DNA from: Aquabacterium sp. OR-4
Lineage (GTDB): Bacteria > Pseudomonadota > Gammaproteobacteria > Burkholderiales > Burkholderiaceae_C
Direction of reading: 5' to 3'
Length of the DNA: 64,000 bases
Assembly (NCBI RefSeq): GCF_025290835.2
Contig: NZ_JAOCQD020000003.1
Location: 62,001 to 126,000, forward strand
Within the stretch, counting starts at the first letter, position 1, and the number at the start of each line of letters is the position of its first letter. Below the pieces are notes generated by a model that saw only the letters and a list, made by a program, of their open reading frames with translations, was not told the origin of the DNA and did not search any database. This document shows, piece after piece, positions 1 through 9,961 of the stretch. A program made the position numbers and the translations under genes.

Positions 1-1
1 C

Positions 2-2392
2 CACTGGACCGAGGCATTGCATGGCCTGGTGGCGGCGGGCGAGTCGGCGGTGGTCTACCCGGCGCCCATCGCGCTGGCCGCTGGTTTTGACGCCGCGCTG
101 CTGCACACCATCGGCCAGCAGATCGCCACCGATGGGCGCCGCGCCCACGCCCGTGCGCTGCAACGCAGCCCGGGTGGCACGGGTGGCACGGGCATGTCCG
201 AGGGCCTGTGCTTCATGGCCCCCAACCTCAACATCCTGCGCGATCCGCGCTGGGGGCGGGGCCAGGAGACCCTGGGCGAAGACCCGCAGCTCACCGCCCA
301 GCTGGGCGTGGCCCTGATCCGCGGCCTGCAGGCCGGCGACCAGGCCTGTGCCGTGGCCAAGCACTTTGCGGTGCACAGCGGGCCCGAGCCGCTGCGTTTC
401 AGCTTCGATGCCCAGGTCAGTGCCTACGACCTGAGCGACACCTACCTGCCGGCCTTTCGCGCCGCCGTGGTGGACGGGCAGGTGGGCGGCCTGATGACGG
501 TCTACAACGCCGTCAACGGCCAGCCGGGTGCGGCCCATGCGGGCCTGGTGCGCGACATGGCGCGCTCGGCCTGGGGCTTCCAGGGCTTTGTGATGTCCGA
601 CTGCAATGCCGTGCGCTTTCTGCACAGCCGGCACCAGCATGTGGCCAGCGAGGCCGAGGCCGTGGCCGCCGCAGTGCGCAGCGGCATGGACACCGAGCTG
701 TACGCCGGCCCGGTGCCGGCCGCTGCCGCCTACCTCGACGCCGTGGCCGCCGGCCTGCTGACCGAAGCCCAGCTCGACACCGCACTGGCACGCAGCCTGG
801 CCGTGCGCGAGCGCCTGGGCGTGCTGCATGCCGCTGACGCCGCGGCGGCGGCGCCAGGCCCGGCCCCAAGCACAGGCCCAGGCGCAACCCCGGACGCAGC
901 CCACGCCGAGGCCGCGCTGCGCGCCGCGCAGCAGGGCCTGGTGCTGCTCAAGAACAACGGCCTGCTGCCGCTGGCGCCCGGCATCGCGCGCATTGCCGTG
1001 GTGGGGCCGCTGGCCGACGACCTCGAGTCGATGCTGGGCAACTACCACGGCCAGCCCACCGGCGGCCTCACGCCGCTGCAGGCCCTGGGGCAGCGCTTTG
1101 CGCAGGCCGAGTTCATCCACGCCCGGGGCGCCAACGTGCCCATGACGCCGCAGGACCTGCCGACGGCCCTGCTCAGCAGCGACGACGGCCAGCCCGGCCT
1201 GAGCGCCCAGCGCCATGCCGGCTTCGGCCCGGCGGGCGAGCCGGTGGCGCGCTGGGTGGATGCGCAGGCCCGCTGGTTTGGCCGTGCGGGCCAGGGCTTT
1301 ACCCGCTGGACCGGCTGGCTGACCGTGCCCGAGAGCGGCCGCTGGCACCTTGGCAGCCACGGCACCGGTGCCTGCCGCATGTGGCTCGACGAGCAACTGC
1401 TGGCCGACGACGCCCACCCGCATGCGCCGGCCGACTGCCTGGCCGCGCTCGACCTGGTGCAGGGCCAGCGCCTGCGGCTGCGGTTCGAGGTCATGGGCAT
1501 GCCCATGGGCTTCAGCCGGCTGGTGGGCTATCGCGAGGCGCCGGGCGCCTTGCAGCAGGCCGAAGCCGCGATGGCCCAGGCCGATCTGGTGCTGGCCTTC
1601 GTGGGCCTGAACGGGCGGCTGGAAGGCGAAGACCTGCCCGTGTGCCTGCCCGGCTTTGAAGGCGGCGACCGCCAGACCCTGGCGCTGCCCGCCGAGCAGC
1701 AGCTGCTGCTGGCGGCCGTGCGCCGCAGCGGCAAGCCCTGGGCCGCCGTGCTGATGGCCGGCGGCGCGGTGTCGGACGACGGCCTGGACGCGGCCGACGC
1801 CCTGCTGCACGCCTGGTATCCCGGCCAGGCGGGCGGCACGGCCATCGCCCAGGTGCTGGCGGGCGATGTCAACCCGGGTGGGCGCATGCCGGTGACCACC
1901 TACCGCGAGCTGGCCGATCTGCCGCCCTTCGAGAGCTACGCGATGGCGGGGCGCACCTACCGCTACTACCGGGGCCGGCCGCGCTATCCCTTTGGCCATG
2001 GCCTGAGCTACACCCGCTTCGGCTACACCGATGCCCGGCTGTCGTGCGACACGCTGCAGGCCGGTGAGCCGCTCAGCGCCGAGGTCAGCGTTCGCAACCT
2101 CGGCCAGCGTGATGGCGACGAGGTGGTGCAGGCCTACCTGGCCGTGCCCGGCAGCCCGGGCGCGAACCCCGGTCTGCAGGCGTTCCAGCGCATCCAGTTG
2201 CGCGCTGGTGCCGAGCAGCGCGTGGGCTTTCAGCTGCTCGCCCGGCAGCTCAGCCAGGTGGCCGCGGATGGCAGCCGCTGGGTGGCCGAAGGCCGCTACA
2301 CCCTGCACCTGGGCGGCGGCCAGCCCGGCACGGCCGCGCCAGGCGTGGCGCTGCACTTCCACATCCGCGGCCGCCAACGCCTGCCCGATTGA
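2..2392 (+). CDS. Glycoside hydrolase family 3 beta-glycosidase with PA14 insert, 5' end missing
   Basis: The reading frame is open from the window edge (HWTEALHGL precedes the first possible start codon), so the N-terminus lies outside. GH3 features are clear: PNLNILRDPRWGR in the (alpha/beta)8 barrel, the KHF motif, and GFVMSDCNAV with the likely nucleophile Asp at bases 599-601. The second domain starts near LVLLKNNGLLPL and is split by a PA14-like module (about bases 1200-1500). GRLEGED probably holds the acid/base Glu. A fibronectin-III-like C-terminal domain follows. The family releases glucose, xylose or similar residues from plant glycans; substrate cannot be fixed here. No signal peptide can be judged. 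The rhamnosidase 54 bases downstream suggests shared work on rhamnose-containing plant material. Confidence 0.9.
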   Translation, partial: HWTEALHGLVAAGESAVVYPAPIALAAGFDAALLHTIGQQIATDGRRAHARALQRSPGGTGGTGMSEGLCFMAPNLNILRDPRWGRGQETLGEDPQLTAQLGVALIRGLQAGDQACAVAKHFAVHSGPEPLRFSFDAQVSAYDLSDTYLPAFRAAVVDGQVGGLMTVYNAVNGQPGAAHAGLVRDMARSAWGFQGFVMSDCNAVRFLHSRHQHVASEAEAVAAAVRSGMDTELYAGPVPAAAAYLDAVAAGLLTEAQLDTALARSLAVRERLGVLHAADAAAAAPGPAPSTGPGATPDAAHAEAALRAAQQGLVLLKNNGLLPLAPGIARIAVVGPLADDLESMLGNYHGQPTGGLTPLQALGQRFAQAEFIHARGANVPMTPQDLPTALLSSDDGQPGLSAQRHAGFGPAGEPVARWVDAQARWFGRAGQGFTRWTGWLTVPESGRWHLGSHGTGACRMWLDEQLLADDAHPHAPADCLAALDLVQGQRLRLRFEVMGMPMGFSRLVGYREAPGALQQAEAAMAQADLVLAFVGLNGRLEGEDLPVCLPGFEGGDRQTLALPAEQQLLLAAVRRSGKPWAAVLMAGGAVSDDGLDAADALLHAWYPGQAGGTAIAQVLAGDVNPGGRMPVTTYRELADLPPFESYAMAGRTYRYYRGRPRYPFGHGLSYTRFGYTDARLSCDTLQAGEPLSAEVSVRNLGQRDGDEVVQAYLAVPGSPGANPGLQAFQRIQLRAGAEQRVGFQLLARQLSQVAADGSRWVAEGRYTLHLGGGQPGTAAPGVALHFHIRGRQRLPD

Positions 2393-2446
2393 CCGACTGA
2401 GTGACGAGGCCGCGGCGCCGCAAGCCGGGCCTTCCATCCCCGCACC

Positions 2447-5185
2447 ATGACCCAACACACCATCGATCCCACTGCCGCCTGCTGGCTGGCCGCCGAAGAC
2501 GCCGCCGCGCGCGCCGAACGCCAGGCCGGCTGGCACTGGGCCTGGGGCACGCTGCCCGCCGGGGTGGCGCAAGAGCCCCGGCTGCGCGAGTTTGTCTGGG
2601 AGTTCGTGCTCGACGCGCCGCTGCACGAGGCCCGGCTGCTGATCGCCGCACAAAAGGGGCTGCCCGCCGTGTGGCTGGACGGCCAGGTGCTGCACGAGTC
2701 GGCCGACATGCTGTCGGGCCGCGCCATGCACGACCTGGCGCTGGGCACGCTGGCCGCCGGGCCGCACCGGCTGGCGGCGCAGGTGCGGGTCTTTCACCCC
2801 TTCATCGCCGAGCCGCGCCAGGGCGGGCTGGCGGCGCTGCTGCGCGGTGGCGGCCGCTTCCTGTCGCCGCAGCCGGCCGACTGGCGCACCCGCGTGGGGG
2901 CCCCGCCGGGCTGGCATCTGGCCGCGCCGGATGCCGGCTGGCAGACCGCCAGCGCACCGGCCGAGCCGATCGACTGGCTGCCCATGCCGGCCCAGCCCGC
3001 GCGTCTGCTGCGCCGCCGCTTCACGCTGCCCGCCAGGCCCGTGTCGGCCATGCTGACCTGCACCGCGCTGGGCGGCTGCGAGGCCGAGCTGAACGGCCAG
3101 CGCGTGGGCGATGCCTTGCTGGCGCCCGAGAACAGCGACTTTCGCCACCGACTGCTGGTGCAGCAGCACGAGGTGGCCGCCCAGTTGCAGGCCGGCGAGA
3201 ACGCGCTGGGCGTGATGGTGGGCGACGGCTTCTACGCCAGCGAGGCCATCGGCCGCGGCCGCTACCCCTTTGGCGGCGCCCCTCGGCGCCTGTGGCTGAC
3301 GCTGGACCTCACGCTGCCCGACGGCAGCACGCAGCGCATTGCCACCGACGGCCACTGGCGCGCCAGCACGGCGCCGGTGCGGTTTGCCGAGATCTACCAC
3401 GGCGAGACCTACGACGCGCGGCTGGAGCAGGCCGGCTGGTCATCACCCGGCTTCGACGACAGCGCCTGGGACGAGGCCTGGCCCGCGCCCGCACCGGCCT
3501 GCACGCTGTTTGTGCAGGAGAGCCCGCCCATCCGTGCCACGCTGACGCTGCGCCCGCAGGCCATTCAGCAGCCGGTGCCGGGCCAGTACGTCATCGACTT
3601 CGGCCAGAACTTTGCCGGCTGGTGCCGCATCCGCGTGCGCGGCGAGGCCGGGCGCACCGTGACGCTGCGCTTTGCCGAGATCCTGGGCGACGATGGCCAG
3701 GTCGACATGCGCAACCTGCGCGCCGCCCGCTGCACCGACCACTACACGCTGCGTGGCGACCCGGCCGGCGAGACCTGGCAGCCGCGCTTCACGTACCACG
3801 GCTTCCGCTATGTGCAGGTGTCGGGCTGGCCGAGCGCGCTGGACGCCGGCGACATCGACGGCATCGTGGTGCACAGCGACCTGCCCGTCACCGGCCACTT
3901 CGAGAGCCGCCAGCGCATCCTGCAAGGCCTGTGGCACAACACCTTCTGGAGCCAGCGCAGCAACTTTGTCGGCATGCCCACCGACTGCCCGCAGCGCGAC
4001 GAGCGCCTGGGCTGGACAGGCGATGCGCAGGTGTTCTGGCCCACCGCGGCCTTCAACATGGACGTGCGCGGCTTCACCCGCCGCTTTCTGGCCGACCTGC
4101 GCGCCAGCCAGCGCGCCGATGGGGCCTATGCCGACACCAACCCGCCCGCGCTGCCGGCCTACGGCGCGCATGGCTGGAGCGATGCCGGCGTGGTGCTGCC
4201 GCACACCGTGTGGCAGCACTATGGCCTGCAGGCGGCCAGGCCGCTGATCGACGAGCACTGGCACTCGATGGAGCGCTGGATGGCCTGGATTGCCGAGCCC
4301 AACGGCGACGGCCTGTGGCGCGCGCGGCGCGAGGTCGACTTTGGCGACTGGCTCTCGCTGGACGCCGTGAGCCTGATGGACGAGACCACGCCCAAGCTGC
4401 TGAGCGCCACCGCCTGCTGGGGCCGCATGCTGGGCATGATGGCCGACATGGCCACGGCCACCGGCCGCCATGAGCGCGCGGCGCACTTCATGGCCTGGCG
4501 CGAGCGTGTGGCCGGGGCGTTTGCCGCCAGCTTCATCCAGCCGGACGGCCGCATCGGCAACGGCAGCCACACCGGCTACATCCTGCCGCTGGCCTTCGGC
4601 CTGGTGCCACCCGCGCTGCGGCAGGCGGCGGCCGACCAGCTTGCCGCGGCCATCCGCGCGCGCGGCACGCTGCTGAGCACCGGCTTTCTCGGCACGCCGT
4701 TCAGCCTGGATGTGCTGGCCGATCATGGCCACGGTGCGCTGGCCGTCGAGCTGCTGCTGCGCACCGAGTTTCCAAGCTGGGGCTACATGGTCGAGCGCGG
4801 CGCCACGACCATCTGGGAGCGCTGGAACGGCGACACCGGCGACCTGGCGATGAACTCCTTCAACCACTATGCGCTGGGCGCCATCACCGGCTTTCTGTAC
4901 CGGCGCGTGGCCGGCCTGGCCAGCGCCGCGCCGGGCTTCGAATCACTGCTGTGCCGGCCCCTGGCCGACGCCCGCCTGGGCGAGGGCAGCGCCCGCATCG
5001 ACACCGTGCATGGCCCGGTGGGTTCGCGCTGGGGTGTCGGCGCCGCCGGCGCACCGTGGTTCCAGCTCACGCTGCCCGAAGGCATGCCGGCCACCGTGCT
5101 GTGGCAGGGCCAGGCCGTGATGCTGCATCGCCCGGGCCTGCACCGGTTTGGCGCCCACGTGCTGCTCAGCCACGCGGCAGATTGA
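2447..5185 (+). CDS. Alpha-L-rhamnosidase, glycoside hydrolase family 78
   Basis: 912 residues, in the normal family range. It has N-terminal beta-sandwich regions, then the (alpha/alpha)6 catalytic barrel. The GH78 signature DCPQRDERLGWTGD lies at residues 513-526 and contains the acidic residues of the active-site cleft. GATTIWERWNG further on is also typical. The enzyme removes terminal alpha-L-rhamnose from glycosides or rhamnogalacturonan side chains. No signal peptide is visible, so it is probably cytoplasmic and acts on imported oligosaccharides or glycosides. It follows the GH3 gene in the same direction and its last 20 bases overlap the end of the convergent oxidoreductase gene. Confidence 0.92.
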   Translation: MTQHTIDPTAACWLAAEDAAARAERQAGWHWAWGTLPAGVAQEPRLREFVWEFVLDAPLHEARLLIAAQKGLPAVWLDGQVLHESADMLSGRAMHDLALGTLAAGPHRLAAQVRVFHPFIAEPRQGGLAALLRGGGRFLSPQPADWRTRVGAPPGWHLAAPDAGWQTASAPAEPIDWLPMPAQPARLLRRRFTLPARPVSAMLTCTALGGCEAELNGQRVGDALLAPENSDFRHRLLVQQHEVAAQLQAGENALGVMVGDGFYASEAIGRGRYPFGGAPRRLWLTLDLTLPDGSTQRIATDGHWRASTAPVRFAEIYHGETYDARLEQAGWSSPGFDDSAWDEAWPAPAPACTLFVQESPPIRATLTLRPQAIQQPVPGQYVIDFGQNFAGWCRIRVRGEAGRTVTLRFAEILGDDGQVDMRNLRAARCTDHYTLRGDPAGETWQPRFTYHGFRYVQVSGWPSALDAGDIDGIVVHSDLPVTGHFESRQRILQGLWHNTFWSQRSNFVGMPTDCPQRDERLGWTGDAQVFWPTAAFNMDVRGFTRRFLADLRASQRADGAYADTNPPALPAYGAHGWSDAGVVLPHTVWQHYGLQAARPLIDEHWHSMERWMAWIAEPNGDGLWRARREVDFGDWLSLDAVSLMDETTPKLLSATACWGRMLGMMADMATATGRHERAAHFMAWRERVAGAFAASFIQPDGRIGNGSHTGYILPLAFGLVPPALRQAAADQLAAAIRARGTLLSTGFLGTPFSLDVLADHGHGALAVELLLRTEFPSWGYMVERGATTIWERWNGDTGDLAMNSFNHYALGAITGFLYRRVAGLASAAPGFESLLCRPLADARLGEGSARIDTVHGPVGSRWGVGAAGAPWFQLTLPEGMPATVLWQGQAVMLHRPGLHRFGAHVLLSHAAD

Positions 5186-6251
5186 TCTCGGCGCGGGCCG
5201 CGTCGCTGCGCAGGCCGGCATCGAGCAGGCGCTGCACGGCCAGCGCCTGCTGCGCCGACACCGGCGTGGCGCCCAGGCCGCGCAGCGCATCGCGAATGCC
5301 GGCGTAGTAGGCCGGGTAGCGCCCGGCCGGCAGTGGCGCTGGCCGGCCTTCGGCGGCGCCGTCCACCCACAGCGTGGCGCTGCGTGACTCGTGGCCCCAA
5401 GGGGCATGGCTGGCCGGTGTGGCGCCGCGCTTCAGGTCGGCCTCCTGCACGTCCAGGCCATGCACCTGCCAGCTGCCGGCCAGCCCGTGCAGCGCAAAGC
5501 GCGGCCGGGCCGCGGCCGCCAGCATGCTGGCACCGAGCGTCACCCGCAGGCCGGCCCAGGCGCCATCGGCCCAGCGCAGGCGGGCACTGAACCAGTCGTC
5601 CACCATGGCGCCGGGCCGCAGGCGGGCGCGGTCGAGCGCCATCGCGTCGGGCATGCCGAACAGCTGCACGGCCTGGTCCAGCAGGTGCGGGCCGAGGTCC
5701 ATCCACAGGCCGGCGCCCGGCGTGTCACGCTCGCGCCAACGGTCGACGACAGTGGGGCGGTAGCGGTCGAAGTGCGAGGCCAGCTCGACCGGGCGGCCCA
5801 CGCAGCCATCGGCCAGCACCTGCTGCAGGGCGATGAAGTCGCTGTCCCAGCGGCGGTTGTGGAACACGCTCAGCAGCAGCCCGCGGCTTTCGGCCAGCGC
5901 CAGCAGCTCGGCGGCCTGGCCGGCATCGAGCGCGAAGGGCTTGTCGATCACCACATGCCGCCCGGCCGCCAGCGCCTGCCGTGCCAGCGGGTGGTGGCTT
6001 GCGTTCGGGCTGGCCAGCACGACGAGATCGATGTCGTCGCGATCGATCAGCGCCGCCACGGGCAAGACCGCCACCGCCGGCCCGAGCGCGCACTGCACCT
6101 TGGCCGCGTCGCTGCTGGCCACGGCCACCAGCGCCAGGCCGGGGGTGGCCCTGATCAAGGGCGCATGGAAGGTGCTGCCCGCGTAGCCAAAGCCCACGAG
6201 GCCGACACGCAGCGCCGGCGCCAGGCCTGCGCAAGGGGTGGGGGCTGGCAT
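5166..6251 (-). CDS. Gfo/Idh/MocA family NAD(P)-dependent oxidoreductase
   Basis: 361 residues. The N-terminus has a Rossmann nucleotide site, VGLVGFGYAGSTFHAPLI, followed by VIDKPFALD, the conserved Lys-Pro of the family. The C-terminal half is the alpha/beta dimer domain. These enzymes oxidise or reduce sugars, sugar acids and related polyols, and the gene sits tail to tail with two glycosidase genes, which fits sugar catabolism. Closest in feel to YdgJ/MviM-type oxidoreductases, but the substrate is unknown. Confidence 0.87.
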   Translation of the reverse strand: MPAPTPCAGLAPALRVGLVGFGYAGSTFHAPLIRATPGLALVAVASSDAAKVQCALGPAVAVLPVAALIDRDDIDLVVLASPNASHHPLARQALAAGRHVVIDKPFALDAGQAAELLALAESRGLLLSVFHNRRWDSDFIALQQVLADGCVGRPVELASHFDRYRPTVVDRWRERDTPGAGLWMDLGPHLLDQAVQLFGMPDAMALDRARLRPGAMVDDWFSARLRWADGAWAGLRVTLGASMLAAAARPRFALHGLAGSWQVHGLDVQEADLKRGATPASHAPWGHESRSATLWVDGAAEGRPAPLPAGRYPAYYAGIRDALRGLGATPVSAQQALAVQRLLDAGLRSDAARAEINLPRG

Positions 6252-6416
6252 GGTCGGGGTGGGCAGGCGGGGTGGGGAGGGGTGCAGTATCGGGGCCCGG
6301 GCCTGAGCTTGGCGCCTTGATCTCGCGCGCCAGGTCCAGGGTTCGCGGCGCCGTGGCCGTGCAGGCGCCTTCGACGGGTGCGTTGGCGCGTCGCCAAGGC
6401 CCGGGTGGTTTGCCCC

Positions 6417-6466
6417 CGCCGCCGCCGTGGCCTCAGCGTGCCGGTGCCGAGGCCACGGCGGCGGCG
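6417..6466. repeat. Perfect 18-bp inverted repeat at the 3' end of the DUF2235 gene
   Basis: Arms 6417-6434 and 6449-6466 (CGCCGCCGCCGTGGCCTC and its exact complement) are separated by 14 bases. The hairpin covers the stop codon of the minus-strand DUF2235 gene. It would be very stable, but no T-tract follows on either strand, so it is not a textbook Rho-independent terminator. It may stall or protect the transcript end. Confidence 0.6.
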
Positions 6467-8742
6467 ACCTGTGGCGCGGCCTTCGGTCTCAACGGCCACA
6501 CCGTGTAGCGCGCCAGGCCGCGGTTGTTGTCGTAGAACAGGCCCGGGTTGCCGGGCGGGCCGACGGCGTCATTGACGTAGAGAAACAGCTCGCCGCTGGT
6601 GCGTGCGTCGATGCGGCTGCGCAGCACCCGGTTCAGGTCGGGCCGGGCCTGCGGCGGATCGGGCTGCAGCGCGTAGACGTCCGATCCTTCACCTGCGATG
6701 CGCGCGATCGGCGCGAAGAAGGGCAGGCGCAGCTCGCGCTTGAGCAGCCAGGCCAGGCGGTGCCTCAGCGGTGTGGTGGTCACGCCCCGCCAGTCTGCGT
6801 CCAGGCTGTCGTCGCACCAGGCACCGCCGGCGGTGCTGCCGCAGTGCTCTGGCGGCTGCGTGACCTGAAGTTCGATGCCGTAGCTGGCTCCGGCCACCAG
6901 CGTGATCCCGGTGGCGGTGCAGAGCTGGCGCGGATCGAGCAGGCCCGACGCGGGTGCCGACAGCGGGCGGCTGTCTGCGCCGCCGCGGCAGAAGTCGCCG
7001 TCGGCGTCCTGGATGGCAAAGCCCAGTGTCATTGCCAGGCACAGCGCCAGGCCGGTCAGCGCCACGCCCCACAGCGTGGGGAACAGCTTGTGCCGCAGTC
7101 CGCGCAGCAGGCCCTGGTAGTGCCGGCTGCCGCGCAGGGCGGCAATGGCCCGGCCTGCGGCGCTGCCGGGCCGGGCCGGGCGCGGTGGGTCCGTCAGGCT
7201 GATGGGCCGCAGCGCCGGCAGGCCATACCAGACCCGGCGCATCTGGTCAAAGATGGCGAGTTGCAGGCGGCCACCCAGCCACAGCAGGGCGCCGACCAAC
7301 GCCACCAATGCCAGGAAGAGGTCGGGATTGGCGGCGTACCAGGTCAGTGATGGCGCCAGCATGTCGGGCAGCAGTTGCTGCAGTCCACGCACAAAGGGCG
7401 AAAGCCAGCAACTGCTGCGGGTGCAGGCAGCGCCGGCCTCGGCCAGCAGCAGCGGCAACAGCAGCAGGCTGAGCGTGGCCAGCACGGTCAGAAAGTACAC
7501 GCCGCGGCGCAGCCACACCCGGTTCTGCGCCCGATCAAGGCCGCATCGGAACGACTCGGCGCCGGACATCCCTGCCCCAGCCTGGCCACCGGCCGATGGC
7601 GAGTCCAGCTCGGGCACCCAGTGGGCCGCCGGCTTCACGGTGCCGTCGAAGTCCATCACCAGGAACCCGGCCGGCAGCACGATGGGCGCGTAGCCGTCCT
7701 GTCCAGCCCGGATGCGACGCAGCACGCTGCGGTGCACCACCGGCTGCGGCGGCAGCGTGCGCGGCTTGTAGCGGTAGTAACCGGCCAGGCCGCGGCGGGA
7801 GTCGTTCATCGGCCCGTTCTCGTCAGCCAGAGCCTGCTGCAGGCTGCGCACGTCGGGCAGCAGGCGCAGGCCGGCGGCTTGCGCCTGCTCCAGCATCCAG
7901 TGCAGCGAGACATGGGCCAGGCCCTTGTCGGCATAGCCGCCGCCGACGTCAGAGTGCATGCCCGCGAACCACACCTGCTGGATGCGCGGCTCGGGCAACC
8001 ACAGCTTGGGATGGAAGGTGTAGCGCTCGTCGTCCAGCGCCAGCGCATGGGCGGCCTGCATCACCCGGGGGCTCAGCCGCGCATCGGGCATCTCCAGCGG
8101 GTAGACCACGGTGTTGATGAAGGTGGCGATTTCGTCCACCGGCATGCCGTAGGCCGCCACCGTGTCCCACAGGCCGACGAAGCGGATGTTGATCATGCGC
8201 TGCTGCGCGACCGTGGCGTGGCGGCGCTGGCCACGCAGGCGGGCCCAGACATCCAGCGCGGCGTCACGCAGCGCGCGCGGGCCTTCGATCCAGTTGAGCG
8301 GCAGCTTGTAGCGCTCGCGGCGGTAGGCACGCAACGCGGCCAGGCAAAGGCGGCGAAGCTCAGCCTGGTCGCCGCGGTAAGGCATCAGGCCCTGGTGGCT
8401 GATCAGGCCGATCAGCACGCGGATCGTGAAGGCGCCGCGGCTGAAGCCGAAGGCATAGACCTGGTCGCCGTCGCGGTAGGTGCGGCACAGGGTTTCATAG
8501 AGATCCAGCACATTGCGCGCCAGGCCATAGCCCACGGCGCCGCCCAGCAGCGCCAGTGGCTTGAACGACGAGGTGCCCACGCCGTCGTCATAGAAGGCGA
8601 ACTGGCGCGGCGTCTGCGGCTGGGCCGGATCTTTCAGGTCCAGCGCCTCGTAGGTGCGCCAGACATTGGTTTGCTCGAGCTTGCCGCGCGAGTTGCCCGT
8701 GCCATCGGACAGCAGGATGATGTGGCGAGGGGAGGTGCTCAT
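6433..8742 (-). CDS. DUF2235 (Tle1-like alpha/beta hydrolase) membrane protein
   Basis: 769 residues from the ATG at 8742. A longer in-frame start exists but adds only low-complexity sequence. The N-terminal half is a DUF2235 domain: ILLSDGTGNSRGK at residues 9-21 and the nucleophile elbow AFGFSRGAF with Ser101. DUF2235 includes the Tle1 phospholipase effectors of type VI secretion and also many housekeeping membrane proteins. The C-terminal half has about three hydrophobic segments (near VLATLSLLLLPLLL, LALVALVGALLWLGG and WGVALTGLALCLAMTL) and a soluble tail. No T6SS, VgrG or immunity gene is adjacent, so a secreted toxin role is not supported. An acyl-hydrolase activity is plausible but unproven. 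Confidence 0.8.
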   Translation of the reverse strand: MSTSPRHIILLSDGTGNSRGKLEQTNVWRTYEALDLKDPAQPQTPRQFAFYDDGVGTSSFKPLALLGGAVGYGLARNVLDLYETLCRTYRDGDQVYAFGFSRGAFTIRVLIGLISHQGLMPYRGDQAELRRLCLAALRAYRRERYKLPLNWIEGPRALRDAALDVWARLRGQRRHATVAQQRMINIRFVGLWDTVAAYGMPVDEIATFINTVVYPLEMPDARLSPRVMQAAHALALDDERYTFHPKLWLPEPRIQQVWFAGMHSDVGGGYADKGLAHVSLHWMLEQAQAAGLRLLPDVRSLQQALADENGPMNDSRRGLAGYYRYKPRTLPPQPVVHRSVLRRIRAGQDGYAPIVLPAGFLVMDFDGTVKPAAHWVPELDSPSAGGQAGAGMSGAESFRCGLDRAQNRVWLRRGVYFLTVLATLSLLLLPLLLAEAGAACTRSSCWLSPFVRGLQQLLPDMLAPSLTWYAANPDLFLALVALVGALLWLGGRLQLAIFDQMRRVWYGLPALRPISLTDPPRPARPGSAAGRAIAALRGSRHYQGLLRGLRHKLFPTLWGVALTGLALCLAMTLGFAIQDADGDFCRGGADSRPLSAPASGLLDPRQLCTATGITLVAGASYGIELQVTQPPEHCGSTAGGAWCDDSLDADWRGVTTTPLRHRLAWLLKRELRLPFFAPIARIAGEGSDVYALQPDPPQARPDLNRVLRSRIDARTSGELFLYVNDAVGPPGNPGLFYDNNRGLARYTVWPLRPKAAPQVAAAVASAPAR

Positions 8743-8892
8743 GGCCGCACCCTGCGCCTGTGCGGCGGCCGGGTCAACCTCATGTTGCCGGATGCGCCGA
8801 GGCCCGGGATGGTGTGCACCGCCACGGCAACGCGGCACGGCGAATGCACCGGCTGCGCCGCGGGCGGATCCGGCGCAGCCCGGGGCCGCTGG

Positions 8893-9942
8893 TCAGCGCT
8901 CCACCGTCTTGTTCCAGCGTGCGTTCCAGGCCGGCCGGTTGGCGTTGATGCTGTCCCAGTCCACGGTCACGGCGGTTTTCATCCACTTGCTGATGGCGGC
9001 CACCTGGGCCACGCCTTCGCCCACCACCGGGGCCTTGGGGTTGGTGGGAATCTGTGCGCCGAACTGCAGCACGTTGGCCTGGGCCTGCGGGCTGAGCAGA
9101 AACTCGGTGAGCTTTTGCGCCAGCTCGGGCTCGCTGTTGTTGGCGATCAGGCACTGGCCCACCACCAGCACCACCGAGCCTTCCTTGGGCTGGGCGTATT
9201 CCACCGGGATGCCCTTGACCTTGAGCGCCGCCACGGCCGTGGGCGTGAGCGGAAACAGCGCGGCCTCGCCGGTCTGCACCATCTCGCTGATCTTGGCCGA
9301 GCTGGGGATGTACTCCAGCACATTGGGGCCGATGCTCTGGCTCCAGGCCTTGAAGCCGGGTTCGACGTTCTTGTCGTTGCCGCCCTGGATGCGGTTGAAC
9401 ATCAGGAAGCCGTGCAGGCCGAAGGTCGACGACGACAGGCTCTGGAACACCACCTTGCCCTTCAGCTTGGGGTCGGCCAGGTCCATCCACGAGCTGGGCG
9501 GCGCCCACTTCTTTTCGTCATAAAGCTTCTTGTTGTAGGCCAGTCCGGTCATGCCCAGGCTCACGCCGCTGGCCATGTCGTCCTTGAAGCGGGCCAGGGG
9601 GTACAGCTCGTTCAGCGCGGCGCTGGGCCGTTGCTTCTGGCACAGGCCCATGCCGATGGCGCGCATCATCACGCCGTCGTCCAGGAACATCACGTGCATC
9701 TGCGGCCGGTCCTTGTTGGCCTGGGCCTTGGCCAGGATGTCGCTGCTGGTGCCGGGCACCACCACCACCTTGGCGTTGTGCAACTTCTCGAAGGCCGGAA
9801 ACACGTACTGGGTGTACGCCTTCTCCATGGTGCCGCCGTTCATGCCGATGTAGAGCGTGCGGGTTTGCGCGTTGGTGCCGGCGGCGGCCAGGGCCAGCAG
9901 GCCGGCGGCGGCCAGGGCCGCCAAGGGGGGGCGACGGGTCAT
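8893..9942 (-). CDS. ABC transporter periplasmic binding protein, polyamine/opine type
   Basis: 349 residues from the ATG at 9942, which has GAAGGAG six bases upstream; the ATG at 9948 would touch that site. A Sec signal peptide runs to about residue 26 (LAALAAAGLLALAAAGTNAQ). The mature part has the type II binding-protein pattern seen in PotD/SBP_bac_8 proteins, such as LYIGMNGGTMEKAY and NNSEPELAQKLTEFLLSPQAQ. It should deliver substrate to the two permeases upstream in the same operon. Being the last gene is slightly unusual. The paired oxidase genes suggest an amine, amino-acid derivative or opine as ligand. Confidence 0.87.
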   Translation of the reverse strand: MTRRPPLAALAAAGLLALAAAGTNAQTRTLYIGMNGGTMEKAYTQYVFPAFEKLHNAKVVVVPGTSSDILAKAQANKDRPQMHVMFLDDGVMMRAIGMGLCQKQRPSAALNELYPLARFKDDMASGVSLGMTGLAYNKKLYDEKKWAPPSSWMDLADPKLKGKVVFQSLSSSTFGLHGFLMFNRIQGGNDKNVEPGFKAWSQSIGPNVLEYIPSSAKISEMVQTGEAALFPLTPTAVAALKVKGIPVEYAQPKEGSVVLVVGQCLIANNSEPELAQKLTEFLLSPQAQANVLQFGAQIPTNPKAPVVGEGVAQVAAISKWMKTAVTVDWDSINANRPAWNARWNKTVER

Positions 9943-9961
9943 GCTCATCTCCTTCGTTGGG

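Noticed and set aside
3443..4867. Long minus-strand frame inside the rhamnosidase gene
   Set aside because: High-GC third-position shadow; His/Gln/Arg-rich with no motif, while the plus strand has complete GH78 signatures.
6433..8742. Type VI secretion effector module
   Set aside because: No VgrG, PAAR, Hcp or immunity gene adjacent, and the protein has several membrane segments.
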